From NCBI GenBank assembly GCA_002441465.1, contig DJWE01000003.1, forward strand, positions 11,507-75,506: DNA of 64,000 nucleotides. The letters run 5' to 3'. Source of the DNA: Propionibacteriaceae bacterium UBA6238 (GTDB lineage Bacteria; Actinomycetota; Actinomycetes; Propionibacteriales; Propionibacteriaceae). The notes beneath the pieces were generated by a model, which ran no database searches, was not told the DNA's origin, and saw only the letters and a program-made list of their open reading frames with translations. This document shows positions 1 through 9,443 of this stretch, piece by piece. Position numbers and translations under genes: made by a program. Position 1 is the stretch's first letter, and every line of letters starts with the position of its first letter.

Positions 1-96
1 TCGACTCCTGCTGGATCGGGTGTGGTTCCCCTCCAGTTAGCCCGTCGTTCTTGTCCCGTTCACCGGGTCAGCTTGTGAGTCTCCTGTGAGCCGCAA

Positions 97-2304
97 TCAA
101 CTCGCGAGCGGACGGAACCCCCTCAAGCGGAGGCTGTTCAGCACCACGAACACGCTGGAGAACGCCATCGCCGCGCCCGCGATCATCGGGTTGAGGAAGC
201 CCAGCGCCGCCAGCGGGATGGCCGCGACGTTGTAGGCGAAGGCCCAGAACAGATTGCTGCGGATTCGCCCGAGGGTGGCCCGGGAGAGCCGGATCGCGTC
301 CGCAGCCACCCGCAGGTCGCCGCGCATCAGGGTCAGGTCTGCAGCCTGGATCGCTGCGTCCGTGCCGGTGCCGAGCGCGATGCCGAGGTCGGCCTGGGCC
401 AGCGCAGCGGAGTCGTTCACTCCGTCGCCGACCATCGCGACCGTGCGGCCCTGCTGCTGCAGCCGCAGCACCCGGGCCACCTTGTCCTGCGGCAGCACTT
501 CGGCGTCCACCTCGTCGATGCCCACCTCTGCGGCCACCGCGTCCGCGCTGGCCCGGTTGTCGCCGGTGAGCAGGATCGGGGTCAGCCCCAGCGCCCGGAA
601 GCGGCGGACGGCCTCGGCGGAGCCGGGTTTGACGGTATCGGCCACCTCGATGGTGCCGCGGAACTCCCCGTCCCAGGCGATGGCGACCTGGGTAGCCGCA
701 CTGGCGTGCGAGGAATCCGCGGCAAGATCGGACGCCCGTGCAGCGGGCTGCGAAACCGCCTCACGCACCCAACCCGGACGCCCGGCGAGCACCTCGCGGC
801 CTGCGACGACCGCCCGGATGCCCTGCCCGGGGATGTTGGTGAGCGAGGAGACCCGCAGGTCGCTCGCTGCCCGGCCTGCGATCGCGCGAGCGACCGGGTG
901 CTCGGAGCCGGACTCGGCCGCGCCCGCGTAGCGCAGCAACTCGGCCTCGGTGACTCCCATCGGGTGGATCGCCACCACCGCCATCTCGCCGGAGGTCACC
1001 GTGCCGGTCTTGTCCAGCACGATCGTGTCCACGGTGCGCGCGCGTTCCAGCGCCTCCGCGCCCCGGATCACGATGCCGAGCTGGGCGCCCCGTCCGGTTC
1101 CGACCAGCAGCGCGGTGGGCGTGGCCAGGCCGAGCGCGCACGGGCAGGCGATGATCAGGACCGCCACACCGGCGGCGACGGCGAAGAACAGGCTCTCGCC
1201 GGCGAGCAGCCAGCCGAAGAAGGTGAGCACGGACAAGGCGATCACGACCGGAACGAAGACCGCGGAGATCCGATCGGCCAGCGCCTGCACCTGAGCCTTG
1301 CCGGTCTGGGCCTCCTCGACCAACCGGGCGATGTGAGCGAGCTGGGTGTCCCTGCCCACCCGAGTGGCGCGGACGACAAGGCGTCCGGTGGTGTTCACGG
1401 TGGCGCCGATCACGGCGTCCCCCGCGATCACGTCGACCGGCACGGACTCGCCGGTGACCAGGGAGTTGTCGACGGCGGAGAAGCCTTCGACCACCTCGCC
1501 GTCGGTGGCCACCTTCTCTCCGGGCTTCACCACGAAGGTGTCGCCGACCTTGAGGAAGTCCACCGGGACCCGGCTCTCCCGGCCGTCCTTCAGCAGCGTG
1601 GCCTCGGTGGCACCCAGGTGCAGCAACTCCCGGACGGCCTCGCCCGCAGCCGCCTTCGAGCGGGCCTCGGTGTAGCGGCCGAGCAGCAGGAACATGACGA
1701 TGCCGGCGACCGCCTCGAAGTAGACGCTCGCCGCGCCGTGTCCGCGCATCAGGGCGAACTCGAAGGGGTGGGTGTAGTCGAGTCGGCCGGCCGGGGTGAA
1801 GATCAGGGCGTACAACGACCAGAAGAAAGCCGCGGTGGTGCCCAGGCTGATCAGGGTGTCCATCGTGGTGGCGCGGTGCCGGGCGTTCACCAGCGCCGAA
1901 CGATGGAACGGCCAGGCCGCCCAGGCGTAGAGCGGGACGGACAGGGCCAGGCTCACCCACTGCCAGCCCGGGAACTGCCAGGCCGGCACCATCGACAGCG
2001 CGATCACGGGGACGCCGAACACGGCAGCCCAGATCAGGCGGGTGCGCAGGGTGGACGCGTGGTCGACCGGCACCGAGTCCTCGCTGTGCGGGGCGGCGCC
2101 GTAGCCGGTGTTCTGCACCACCTGGATCAGATCGTCCACCGGGATCGCGGTCGGGAAGAGCACCAGGGCCTTCTCGGTGGCGTAGTTCACCGACGCCTGC
2201 ACCCCGTCCAGCTTGTTCAGCTTCTTCTCGATCCGGGCCGCGCACGAGGCGCAGGTCATCCCGGAGATGTCGAGTTCAACGGATTCCCGCTGCTGCGTGG
2301 TCAT
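97..2304 (-). CDS. copA: Cu(I)-exporting P1B-type ATPase CopA
   Basis: ATP-driven copper(I) efflux pump of the inner membrane, 735 residues. It has one N-terminal heavy-metal domain with the GMTCASC metal motif (Cys18 and Cys21), eight expected membrane helices, the intramembrane CPC site (IIACPCALG, near residue 386), the phosphorylation loop DKTGT (near 430), a SEHPVARA motif, TGDN and GDGVND. The YN pair and the MAFSS segment in the last two helices are typical of the Cu(I) subgroup P1B-1. The start is supported by AGGGAAG just upstream. It is the last gene of the csoR-copZ-copA run on the minus strand, so it is expected to be induced by copper through CsoR. Identification is secure; metal specificity rests on family motifs. 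Confidence 0.96.
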   Translation of the reverse strand: MTTQQRESVELDISGMTCASCAARIEKKLNKLDGVQASVNYATEKALVLFPTAIPVDDLIQVVQNTGYGAAPHSEDSVPVDHASTLRTRLIWAAVFGVPVIALSMVPAWQFPGWQWVSLALSVPLYAWAAWPFHRSALVNARHRATTMDTLISLGTTAAFFWSLYALIFTPAGRLDYTHPFEFALMRGHGAASVYFEAVAGIVMFLLLGRYTEARSKAAAGEAVRELLHLGATEATLLKDGRESRVPVDFLKVGDTFVVKPGEKVATDGEVVEGFSAVDNSLVTGESVPVDVIAGDAVIGATVNTTGRLVVRATRVGRDTQLAHIARLVEEAQTGKAQVQALADRISAVFVPVVIALSVLTFFGWLLAGESLFFAVAAGVAVLIIACPCALGLATPTALLVGTGRGAQLGIVIRGAEALERARTVDTIVLDKTGTVTSGEMAVVAIHPMGVTEAELLRYAGAAESGSEHPVARAIAGRAASDLRVSSLTNIPGQGIRAVVAGREVLAGRPGWVREAVSQPAARASDLAADSSHASAATQVAIAWDGEFRGTIEVADTVKPGSAEAVRRFRALGLTPILLTGDNRASADAVAAEVGIDEVDAEVLPQDKVARVLRLQQQGRTVAMVGDGVNDSAALAQADLGIALGTGTDAAIQAADLTLMRGDLRVAADAIRLSRATLGRIRSNLFWAFAYNVAAIPLAALGFLNPMIAGAAMAFSSVFVVLNSLRLRGFRPLAS

Positions 2305-2382
2305 TGCTCTTCCCTGCTGCCTTCGTGGTGGTGGAGCCGGCCGAAACCCACGAGCACGCCGAAGGTTCGGCCGGCGCCGGTT

Positions 2383-2589
2383 TCAGGCGACGCTGTACTG
2401 TTCGCCGGCCTCGTAGACGGCCTCGACGATGCGGTCGAAGTCGACGGGGGTCTCAGAGGTGATGTCGAGCTTGCCGCCCTCGAGAGTGAGGTCGACCGCG
2501 GTGACGCCCGGCACGGCCGAGACCTCCTCGGTGATGGCGTGCACGCAGTGGTGGCAGGTCATCCCGGACACGGTGTAGCTGGTGATCAT
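2383..2589 (-). CDS. copZ: Copper chaperone CopZ (HMA domain)
   Basis: Small cytosolic metallochaperone of 68 residues, a single heavy-metal-associated domain with the MTCHHC copper site (Cys12 and Cys15). It hands Cu(I) to CopA. I start it at the ATG giving MITSYTV, because a GGGAG ribosome site lies just upstream of it; an ATG five codons earlier would place that site inside the gene. It lies between csoR and copA, all on the minus strand, and is presumably co-transcribed with them. Confidence 0.93.
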   Translation of the reverse strand: MITSYTVSGMTCHHCVHAITEEVSAVPGVTAVDLTLEGGKLDITSETPVDFDRIVEAVYEAGEQYSVA

Positions 2590-2714
2590 TGCTCTCCCTT
2601 TCATTTCTTGCCGCCGTCGTTCGCCTGGTCTCGACCGGGGCGCGGGCGGTCTTGGTTCTCAACCCAGCCGTCGTTGCGGACGGCGGGGCCTGTGCCGATG
2701 TCGCCTCGGCGGGC

Positions 2715-3047
2715 TCAGGAGCGGACGAGACGGGCGATGGCCTGCGAAGCCTCCCGGATCTTCTCCTCGGACTCCTCGCCGCCTGCGCGGGCAGCGCGCA
2801 CCACGCAGTGGCTGAGATGCTCGTCGAGCATGGCCAAGGCGACCGACTCCAGCGCCTTCGTCATGGCCGACACCTGGGTCAGGATGTCGATGCAGTACTT
2901 CTCTTCGTCGACCATCCGCTGCAGCCCGCGAGCCTGCCCCTCGATCCGTTTCAGCCGACGCAGATACTCGGCCTTGTGGTCGAGATAGCCGTGACCCGAG
3001 TCGTGCTGGCAGTCGGCCTCGTGTGACAGCTGTTCTTCCTGGTGCAT
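2715..3047 (-). CDS. csoR: Copper-sensing repressor CsoR family
   Basis: Helical DNA-binding repressor of 110 residues that releases DNA on binding Cu(I). The Cys-His-Cys copper ligand set of the family is present at Cys52, His77 and Cys81 (YCIDILTQ and HLSHC). The N-terminus carries an extra His/Cys-rich stretch (HEADCQHDSGHG) that may also bind metal. The start is the ATG giving MHQEEQ, with GGAGG five bases upstream; the frame stays open to a TTG at 3062. First gene of the copper operon, 26 bases downstream of a perfect inverted repeat that fits its operator. Confidence 0.93.
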   Translation of the reverse strand: MHQEEQLSHEADCQHDSGHGYLDHKAEYLRRLKRIEGQARGLQRMVDEEKYCIDILTQVSAMTKALESVALAMLDEHLSHCVVRAARAGGEESEEKIREASQAIARLVRS

Positions 3048-3072
3048 CACTACCTCCATCAACCCTTGTCAC

Positions 3073-3091
3073 GATACCCCCCAAGGGTATC
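3073..3091. promoter_or_regulatory. Putative CsoR operator
   Basis: Perfect inverted repeat GATACCC-CCCAA-GGGTATC (7-bp arms, 5-bp spacer). It matches the GC-centred, TA-flanked operators known for CsoR and sits immediately upstream of csoR, so autoregulation of csoR-copZ-copA is the simplest reading. Confidence 0.85.
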
Positions 3092-3099
3092 CGAGACAA

Positions 3100-3519
3100 G
3101 TCCGAGAGGGTGTGGAAACCGTGTGCATAACGTCGTCCAGCCGGACCCTATACACCCCCGTGAGCGTGGCCTGTCAAGTCGGTGGACAGGCGCGAGATTT
3201 CGGTCGAAATTCTCTGCGTCCACAAGCCTGCGAGATCATTTCCCCTTGTCAGCTAGGGAATGAGAACGTTTCATGACCTGCATCCACAGCTACGACACCG
3301 CGTCGTGCACAGGCCCCCCGGCGCGCCTCCACACTTGTCCCCAGACTATCCACAGGGCCTGTGGATAGAGCCGTTGAGGCACGCGTCGGATAGGTCTAGG
3401 TTGACCCGGGTCGGGATGCAGGACGGAGGCCGTCGAAGCCCTCCACTCGGCAGTGTCACAGGCCCGTCGTAGGGTGCTTGACGAACCCCAGTCAGACGAG
3501 CCTTGGAGGGAGACAGCAG
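3100..3519. other. Leader region of dnaB with DnaA-box-like sites
   Basis: No convincing gene in these 420 bases. Besides the palindrome listed separately, TGTGCATAA at 3122-3130 is a full match (minus strand) to the TTATNCACA DnaA-box consensus, and TTGTCCCCA at 3335-3343 is one base from TTGTCCACA. The region is less G+C biased than its surroundings. The promoters of dnaB (plus) and the copper operon (minus) must lie here. Confidence 0.5.
3346..3368. promoter_or_regulatory. Head-to-head DnaA-box-like palindrome upstream of dnaB
   Basis: Perfect inverted repeat, arms CTATCCACAGG and CCTGTGGATAG around a single G. Each arm contains CTATCCACA, one mismatch from the DnaA box TTATCCACA. It lies about 150 bp before dnaB. 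It could be a DnaA-controlled site, or simply a palindromic operator for another factor. Confidence 0.5.
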
Positions 3520-4881
3520 GTGTCACTCGCGGAGGTCGTACCCTACGACAGCGAGGCCGAGTACGGAGGTCCCGATCGCACGCCTCCGCAGGATGTCGCC
3601 GCCGAGCAGAGCGTGTTGGGCGCGATGCTGCTCAGCAAGGACGCGATCGGCGACGTGGCGGAGCTGGTCAAGGGCCGTGACTTCTATCGTCCTGCGCACG
3701 AGACGATCTTCGACGCGATTCTCAACCTGTACGGACGCGGTGAGCCCGCCGATGCGATCACCGTCGCCGACGAGCTGAGCAAGCGCGGCGAACTCGGCCG
3801 GGTCGGTGGGCACATCTATCTGCACGACCTGCTTTCCACGGTCTCGATCGCCTCGAACGCCGCCTACTACGCCGAGATCGTTCGGGAGAAGGCGATCCTG
3901 CGCCGCCTGGTAGAGGCGTCGATCAAGATCAGCCAGCTGGGCTACGCCGGCCAGGGTGACGTGGCCGGCATCGTCGACGCGGCCCAGCAGGCGATCTACG
4001 AGGTGGCCGAGGGCAAGGCCAGCGAGGACTACGAGCCGCTGAGCGCGCTGATGGAGTCCACGCTCGACGAGATCGAGGCGCTCAGCGCGCACGGCATCAT
4101 GGCGGGGGTGCCAACCGGGTTCATCGAGCTCGACGAGCTGACCAACGGGCTGCACCCAGGGCAGATGGTGATCGTCGCGGCGCGTCCCGGTGTCGGCAAG
4201 TCGACGCTCGGCCTCGATCTGGCCCGGGCAGCCGCGATCCAGCACGGTCTGTGTTCGGCGTTCTTCAGTCTGGAAATGACCAAGACAGAGATCGTGATGC
4301 GCCTGATCTCGGCCGAGGCGCAGGTGCCGCTGCACGACATCCGCAAAGGCCACATGAGCGACGAGAACTGGGCGCGCATCGCCCGCAAGACCGCCGACGT
4401 CTCCAGCGCGCCCCTGTTCATCGACGACTCGCCGAACCTGACCATGATGGAGATCCGGGCCAAGGCGCGCCGGCTCAAGCAGCGCAACGACCTCAAGCTC
4501 GTGATCGTCGACTACATGCAGCTGATGAGTTCGGGCAAGCGGGTGGAGAGCCGCCAGCTCGAGGTCTCGGAGTTCTCCCGGCAGATGAAGCTGCTGGCCA
4601 AGGAACTGGACGTGCCGGTGGTGGCGCTCTCGCAGCTCAACCGTGGTCCCGAGCAGCGCACCGACAAGAAGCCCATGCTGAGTGACCTGCGTGAGTCCGG
4701 TTCGCTGGAGCAGGACGCGGACGTCGTGATCCTGCTGCACCGCGACGACATGTACAACAACGCCTCCGAGCGCTCCGGAGAGGCCGACTTCATCGTCGCC
4801 AAGCACCGCAACGGCCAGACCAAGACCGTCACCGTCGCCTTCCAGGGCCACTACAGCCGCTTCGTCGACATGCAGCACTGA
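3520..4881 (+). CDS. dnaB: Replicative DNA helicase DnaB
   Basis: Hexameric fork helicase, 453 residues, no intein. The N-terminal domain (QDVAAEQSVLGAMLLSKDAI) is followed by the RecA-like motor with Walker A ARPGVGKST, Walker B VIVDYMQLM, and the conserved QLNRGPEQRTDKKP and DLRESGSLEQDADVV segments. I prefer the GTG at 3520 because GGAGGG lies nine bases upstream; an in-frame TTG at 3478 would add 14 residues but has no ribosome site. It stands alone, without the rpsF-ssb-rpsR-rplI genes that often precede it in actinobacteria. The leader carries DnaA-like boxes. Confidence 0.97.
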   Translation: MSLAEVVPYDSEAEYGGPDRTPPQDVAAEQSVLGAMLLSKDAIGDVAELVKGRDFYRPAHETIFDAILNLYGRGEPADAITVADELSKRGELGRVGGHIYLHDLLSTVSIASNAAYYAEIVREKAILRRLVEASIKISQLGYAGQGDVAGIVDAAQQAIYEVAEGKASEDYEPLSALMESTLDEIEALSAHGIMAGVPTGFIELDELTNGLHPGQMVIVAARPGVGKSTLGLDLARAAAIQHGLCSAFFSLEMTKTEIVMRLISAEAQVPLHDIRKGHMSDENWARIARKTADVSSAPLFIDDSPNLTMMEIRAKARRLKQRNDLKLVIVDYMQLMSSGKRVESRQLEVSEFSRQMKLLAKELDVPVVALSQLNRGPEQRTDKKPMLSDLRESGSLEQDADVVILLHRDDMYNNASERSGEADFIVAKHRNGQTKTVTVAFQGHYSRFVDMQH

Positions 4882-5055
4882 GGTCGGCGCTGGCGGGCAT
4901 GCCGACGCGTGCCCCCAAACCGGAATCCGGGCGACAACTCCGCGTCCGCGGTCTGCTCAGCTGTACGGAGTTGCGGCCTCACCTACCCGCCAACCCGGAG
5001 TGTTGCTACGCTCCCCCCCCCAAGAGGCCCATCCCCAACTGTCTCGGACGCAACC

Positions 5056-5439
5056 ATGCGCACACTGATCTGTACCTCTCTCGGCGTTGTGTCGGCGGGC
5101 ACGATCCTGCTCGGCACGGCGGCGCTTGCACACGCGAGCACCTACTACTCCTCGTACAACACCACCATTGGCGCCTTCGGTGGCGCGGGCTACTCGGGGA
5201 GCCAGACCAAGACGATCGACGACCAGAACGCTGAAGTCGTCTCCACTTCGGTCGGAGGCAACTACACGGCCAACGTCTGTCTGGTCGGCGCTACCGGTTC
5301 CTGGTGCCTAGGAGGGACCAAGACCATCAACGACGGCAGCCGCGTAGCGCTGTGGAACCTGGTCGCGCACGGCAATAGGGTGCGTCTGAAGTTCACCGAC
5401 GGCTTCCAATGGGTGGACGTTCAGGTGAGCGGCCAGTGA
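5056..5439 (+). CDS. Small secreted protein of unknown function
   Basis: 127 residues with a clear Sec signal peptide (MRTLICTSLGVVSAGTILLG, cleavage probable after AHA near residue 27). The mature part is rich in Ser, Thr, Gly and Asn, with two cysteines (NVCLVGATGSWCLGG) that could form a disulfide, and ends FTDGFQWVDVQVSGQ. It resembles small beta-rich secreted proteins or bacteriocin-like proteins of actinobacteria, but I recognise no family. The start is the ATG at the signal peptide; no strong ribosome site is visible. It is monocistronic, 174 bases after dnaB. Confidence 0.65.
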   Translation: MRTLICTSLGVVSAGTILLGTAALAHASTYYSSYNTTIGAFGGAGYSGSQTKTIDDQNAEVVSTSVGGNYTANVCLVGATGSWCLGGTKTINDGSRVALWNLVAHGNRVRLKFTDGFQWVDVQVSGQ

Positions 5440-5886
5440 AGACGTCGAGACACTCGCGACTCGCACGGTGACCATCGACCGGCACCGCCTCACGGCAATG
5501 GCCTGAGGGCGCCGAGGCGCTACCGTCGCGCCCATTGCGCGTCCCTGGAGGCCCGCACGGCCACTGCTGCGTGCGAGCTCGGGTGCTGCGCTCGCTGGGC
5601 CGCACCGAGGCGCGCCCGCGCAGCGTCGACGCCCACCGACCACCCGTCCAGCAGGCGAGTCCGTCTCTCCGGTCGGTCGACCGGAGTACCGGCGGGCGTC
5701 GGTGTTGGCCGCGCCGCTCTCCGCCGCCGATCCTCTGGACCGCGACGCCACTCTGCACAGGCCCTCTGCAGCCTCTCCGCCAGGGATTGTAGGCGGATCT
5801 GTGGATATCTGTATGAGATCGAATTGCCTTGTGGATATCGGTTTCGTGAGCCTGGAAGTGTCAGTGGCAGACCCTAGTGTTGAATC
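5440..5886. other. Intergenic region with two DnaA-box-like sites
   Basis: No credible gene in 447 bases; the open frames on both strands lack ribosome sites and recognisable products. TGTGGATAT occurs twice, at 5800-5808 and 5830-5838, in the same orientation 30 bases apart; each is one base from the complement of TTATCCACA. They lie directly ahead of the HNH gene and may belong to its promoter. Confidence 0.4.
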
Positions 5887-7224
5887 ATGGAAGCAGGGTT
5901 CGAGCACCGGACGGACGGCGAGTTGCTGGCCGTGATCGACGCCGCCCTCGACGCCCTGGCCGATGACCGTCTGCGGCTGCCGTCCGACCAGGAACGCCTC
6001 CACCTGGCACTGGCCTCACTGCGGCTGGACGCCCGGTTGCGCACCTGGCAGTCCCGTCTCCTCGCCCGCATCGAGTCCGACCAGGTCGCCTGGCGCGAAC
6101 ACGGCACCTCCACCACAACCTGGCTCGCCGAAGCCGGCAACCTGACCCCCCGCGAGGCTCGCCGCCTGACCCGGGCCGGACAAGAACTCGACCGATTCGA
6201 CGTGGTTCGAGAGGCGGCATCGTCGGGAGCCGTGCTGCCCGCCCAGGCCGAGGCGATCACCTCCGTCCTGCGGGAACTGCCCGATGACTTCCCCACCGAC
6301 ACGGTGAGCGAAGCCCAGGAACTGATGGTCGGGTTCGCCGCCACCCACAACTCAGCCGAACTGCGCCGCCTGACCAGCCACCTGATCGAGGTCCTCTCCC
6401 CCGACACCGCCGACGCCATCGAGGAGAAACGCCTCGAACAGCAGCACCGCCGCGCACAGTCGCGCCGGTTCCTCGACTTCCGCGGCGACGGCGACGGATC
6501 TGTGCTGATCCGCGGCAGCTTGCCCGTCGCGCAGGCCGAACCCTTCATCACCATCATCGACGCGTATGCCGAGGCGGAGAAACGCGCCCTGGACGTCCTC
6601 GACCCGCATTCTGAGCACATCACCCCGGCAATGCGACGGGCCGACGCCCTGATCGCCATGACCCACCGGCACGCCCAGGATTCCCTCGCCCCCGGTCTTG
6701 GCGGCGACCGGCCCCGGATTGTGGTCACCCTGTCCTACGACAAACTCCTCAAGCAGTGCACCGACCACGGCCTCGGCGCACACCTCACCCGCACCGGCTA
6801 TCCGCTCCCGGCCACAGTGGCGCGTCAGCTCCTCTGCGACGCCGACGTGATCCCCATCGTCCTCGGTGGCGAATCCGAAACGCTCGACGTCGGACGCACC
6901 CGACGTCTCGTCACACCCGCGATCCGGGCCGCTCTCGAACAACGGGACGGGGGCTGCGCCTTCCCCGGCTGCGACAAACCGCCCCAGGCCTGCCACGCCC
7001 ACCACATCAGGCCCTGGTGGAACGGCGGCGACACCGCCCTCACGAACCTCGTCCTCCTCTGCCCACACCACCACGGCATCATCGAACCCAGCCGCGACCC
7101 GGCCGCCGACCGGTGGCAGATCCGCCTCCGCGACAACGGTCAACCCGAAGTCCTCCCTCCCACACGCGTCGACCCACGACAACGACCCAGACACCACACC
7201 CGATACCTCACCGGCGTTGACTGA
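5887..7224 (+). CDS. DUF222 / HNH endonuclease (13E12-type repeat protein)
   Basis: 445 residues: an N-terminal helical DUF222 region (about 1-320) and a C-terminal HNH nuclease (about 345-400). The nuclease shows CAFPGC, then CHAHHIRPWWNGG, TNLVLLCPHHH, i.e. two Cys pairs for structural zinc and the HH...N...H catalytic core. This family is multi-copy in mycobacteria and other actinobacteria and is often associated with mobility, but no role is proven. The start is the ATG at MEAGFEH. No partner gene is visible. Confidence 0.9.
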   Translation: MEAGFEHRTDGELLAVIDAALDALADDRLRLPSDQERLHLALASLRLDARLRTWQSRLLARIESDQVAWREHGTSTTTWLAEAGNLTPREARRLTRAGQELDRFDVVREAASSGAVLPAQAEAITSVLRELPDDFPTDTVSEAQELMVGFAATHNSAELRRLTSHLIEVLSPDTADAIEEKRLEQQHRRAQSRRFLDFRGDGDGSVLIRGSLPVAQAEPFITIIDAYAEAEKRALDVLDPHSEHITPAMRRADALIAMTHRHAQDSLAPGLGGDRPRIVVTLSYDKLLKQCTDHGLGAHLTRTGYPLPATVARQLLCDADVIPIVLGGESETLDVGRTRRLVTPAIRAALEQRDGGCAFPGCDKPPQACHAHHIRPWWNGGDTALTNLVLLCPHHHGIIEPSRDPAADRWQIRLRDNGQPEVLPPTRVDPRQRPRHHTRYLTGVD

Positions 7225-7547
7225 CGCCGGCCAGGAGCCTCGAGGAGCCACAGCCTCCCCGCGGGTATGGCCCTGCTCACCAAGGACAAGCAGATTCGCT
7301 ACCAGGCCGCGTTCGAGGCCGCCTGCACGCCCGTCTTCGCACTCTCGACAGGCGCGATCACCCTCGAGGAGATGGTCATCCGGTTCGAGGGTGCCCGGCA
7401 TCGAATCTGCGCTGCGGCGACCCCGCACCGGGCCGGCAACCAGCCGCTACGAGTTGGCCACGCCAGACTCTGCCCCCACCGGACGTCCCCGGCAGTCCCG
7501 CACCCCCAGCACAAGGACCCTGGGCCTGCGCAACCAGCCGACGCGGG
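7225..7547. other. Intergenic region with a possible gene remnant
   Basis: About 320 bases between the HNH gene and the convergent hydrolase. A plus-strand frame from the ATG at 7267 reads MALLTKDKQIRYQAAFEAAC and continues with good codon bias for about 45 codons (to FEGARHRI near 7400), then loses coding character and would run antisense into the hydrolase. I see no ribosome site. It may be the 5' end of a decayed gene or chance. Confidence 0.3.
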
Positions 7548-8312
7548 CTACTCCGCCAGCCAGGTGATCGCTGCGGCCAGGACGGTCTCGTCCCGGGCCG
7601 CATCGAGGTGGCCCATGCCTTCGTGGGCGATCACCTGCACGCGATCCGCGGCCAGCGGCGCTACCGCGCGCAGCGCGTCCACGAAAGCGAAGGCCGAATG
7701 CGGTGGGACGTGGGTGTCGGCGGCACCCAGCTCGAAGCGGATCGCCGGGCCGTGCGTGAACCGGGCCAGGTTCGTCATCGGGTCGAGCGCCCGATACAGC
7801 CACGCGGCGTAGCCCGACGGCTCGCCCTGGTCGAGCACCTCGGACGCGTCAGCGATGCTCGCCATGCCCGGACGCGTCCAGTCCGGCGTAGCGACGACCG
7901 CAGCCACCCGGCGCACCCGGTGGTCCGCGCCGGCCAGTGCGACGCTGATGTCCCCGCCCATCGAGATGCCGCCGGCCACGACGTCCGCGGAGACCTCGAA
8001 TTGATCGATCGCCCAATCGAGGACGCGCAGCGCGTCCAAAGTGGTCTGGCCAAGGATCGGCCACATGCCCCGCCGGAATCCCGCGAAGACCCGCCCGCTG
8101 AGTTCGTCCCCGGTCTCCGTGCCCCGCTCGCCGTGCTGCCATGGGTCGAGGCTGAGCGCGGTGAACCCGCGCCTGGCGAGGCGCTCGAGCGTCGGCGCCA
8201 TCGCCTCCTTCGTGCCCGTGAAGTACGGCAGCCAGATCGCCAGCCGGCGCCGGTCCACCGCAGGGTCCGGACGGGCGACCAGCACCGGAATCGAGTCCAC
8301 CACCTCGCGCAT
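7548..8312 (-). CDS. Alpha/beta hydrolase family protein
   Basis: 254 residues, cytosolic serine hydrolase fold. The nucleophile elbow is GGISMGG, the acid residue is probably the Asp in ELGAADTHVPP, and the base the His in GMGHLD near the C-terminus, giving a complete Ser-Asp-His triad in the expected order. The segment LDPWQHGERGTETG resembles dienelactone hydrolase/acyl-peptidase-type members. The substrate is unknown. It starts at ATG 8312, with an in-frame GTG one codon earlier. Convergent with the region after the HNH gene and divergent from proline dehydrogenase. Confidence 0.8.
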   Translation of the reverse strand: MREVVDSIPVLVARPDPAVDRRRLAIWLPYFTGTKEAMAPTLERLARRGFTALSLDPWQHGERGTETGDELSGRVFAGFRRGMWPILGQTTLDALRVLDWAIDQFEVSADVVAGGISMGGDISVALAGADHRVRRVAAVVATPDWTRPGMASIADASEVLDQGEPSGYAAWLYRALDPMTNLARFTHGPAIRFELGAADTHVPPHSAFAFVDALRAVAPLAADRVQVIAHEGMGHLDAARDETVLAAAITWLAE

Positions 8313-8465
8313 CACGCGAGGAGCCTATGCCGCGGCGGTGACACCACCCTGCCCTGCTCGGTGTCGGTTCCCGTCGCCGGCGCAGGCCACAGATCGACGC
8401 CCGGCCGGACGGTCGCGAGTCGGCTCCCCGCAGCCGAGGCGGGTCGGGTCATCTATGGTCGGGTC

Positions 8466-9443
8466 ATGACCATCTGGCAGGAGGGCATGATCCGGCTGGC
8501 CCGTTCCGAAAAGGTCACGGCGTTCGCCCAGCGCCAGCCCTGGCTCACTGGGCTCGCGGACCGATTCGTCGGCGGCGCGACCATCACGCAGGCCCGCAAC
8601 AGAGCAGCCGAGCTTGCCGGAGACGGCATCACGGCCACGCTGTTCTACCTCGGCGAGTACGTCAGCGACCCGGAGCTGATCGCCGCCACCCTCACCGAGC
8701 TGAAGGCCGCGATCACCGCCACCGCGGAGGCTTCCCTCGACGTGTGCGTCTCCGTCGACCCCACGCAGATCGGCCTGATGGTGGACGCGCAGACCTGCAC
8801 GTCCAACGCCCTCGACCTCGCCCGCGCCGTGCGCACCGCCGCCCCGCAGCCGCGGCCCGGCCACGACGCCCTGATCATCGACATGGAGGACGCGAGCGTC
8901 ACCGACGCCACCATCGACCTGTACTGGTCGCTGCGCGCTGAGGATCTGCCCACCGCCATCACGATCCAGGCATACCTGCACCGCACCGAGGCCGATCTCG
9001 CCAAGCTGATCGCCGCCGGCGCCTGGGTGCGACTGGTCAAAGGGGCCTTCGCCGAACCCGCCGAGGTTGCCGTGCGCAGCGCTGCCGATCGCGACTCCCG
9101 CTACCGTCGCTGCGCCGCCCGGTTGCTCGGACGCGCCGCGCGCGAGGCCGGCGTGTACCCGTCCTTCGCCACCCACGACCACCGCCTGATCGAGGAGATC
9201 ATCGCCCAGGCCGAGGCGCAGGGCTGGCCGGCCGACGCCTACGAGTTCGAGATGCTCTACGGCGTCCGTCCCGACCTGCAGCGCGAACTGGCCCGGCGCG
9301 GCTACCGGGTGCGGGTCTACCTCCCCTTCGGCACCGACTGGTTCCCCTACGCCGTCCGCCGCGTGGGCGAATCGCCCCGGAATCTGCGCTTCGCCGCCGC
9401 CGCCCTCACTCGCCGCGGCGCAGCCCCCGGCGGTGGAGGGTGA
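8466..9443 (+). CDS. Proline dehydrogenase (FAD)
   Basis: 325 residues, monofunctional TIM-barrel PutA-type enzyme that oxidises proline to pyrroline-5-carboxylate. Visible signatures: DALIIDMEDASVTD, TIQAYLHRTEADL, WVRLVKGAFAEP, FATHDHRL, EFEMLYGVRPDLQ, and YLPFGTDWFPYAVRRVGE, which carries the conserved substrate-binding arginines. No pyrroline-5-carboxylate dehydrogenase lies next to it, although actinobacteria often pair the two. Its GTGA end overlaps the start of the following methyltransferase by four bases. Confidence 0.93.
   Translation: MTIWQEGMIRLARSEKVTAFAQRQPWLTGLADRFVGGATITQARNRAAELAGDGITATLFYLGEYVSDPELIAATLTELKAAITATAEASLDVCVSVDPTQIGLMVDAQTCTSNALDLARAVRTAAPQPRPGHDALIIDMEDASVTDATIDLYWSLRAEDLPTAITIQAYLHRTEADLAKLIAAGAWVRLVKGAFAEPAEVAVRSAADRDSRYRRCAARLLGRAAREAGVYPSFATHDHRLIEEIIAQAEAQGWPADAYEFEMLYGVRPDLQRELARRGYRVRVYLPFGTDWFPYAVRRVGESPRNLRFAAAALTRRGAAPGGGG

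Noticed and set aside
1..96. Possible gene end or terminator before copA
   Set aside because: No stem or coding frame of note; I see nothing that can be supported in the first 96 bases.
706..2988. 760-residue open frame on the plus strand
   Set aside because: It is antisense to copA, copZ and csoR, rich in Arg/Gly/His, with no domain or ribosome site; a by-product of high-GC coding on the other strand.
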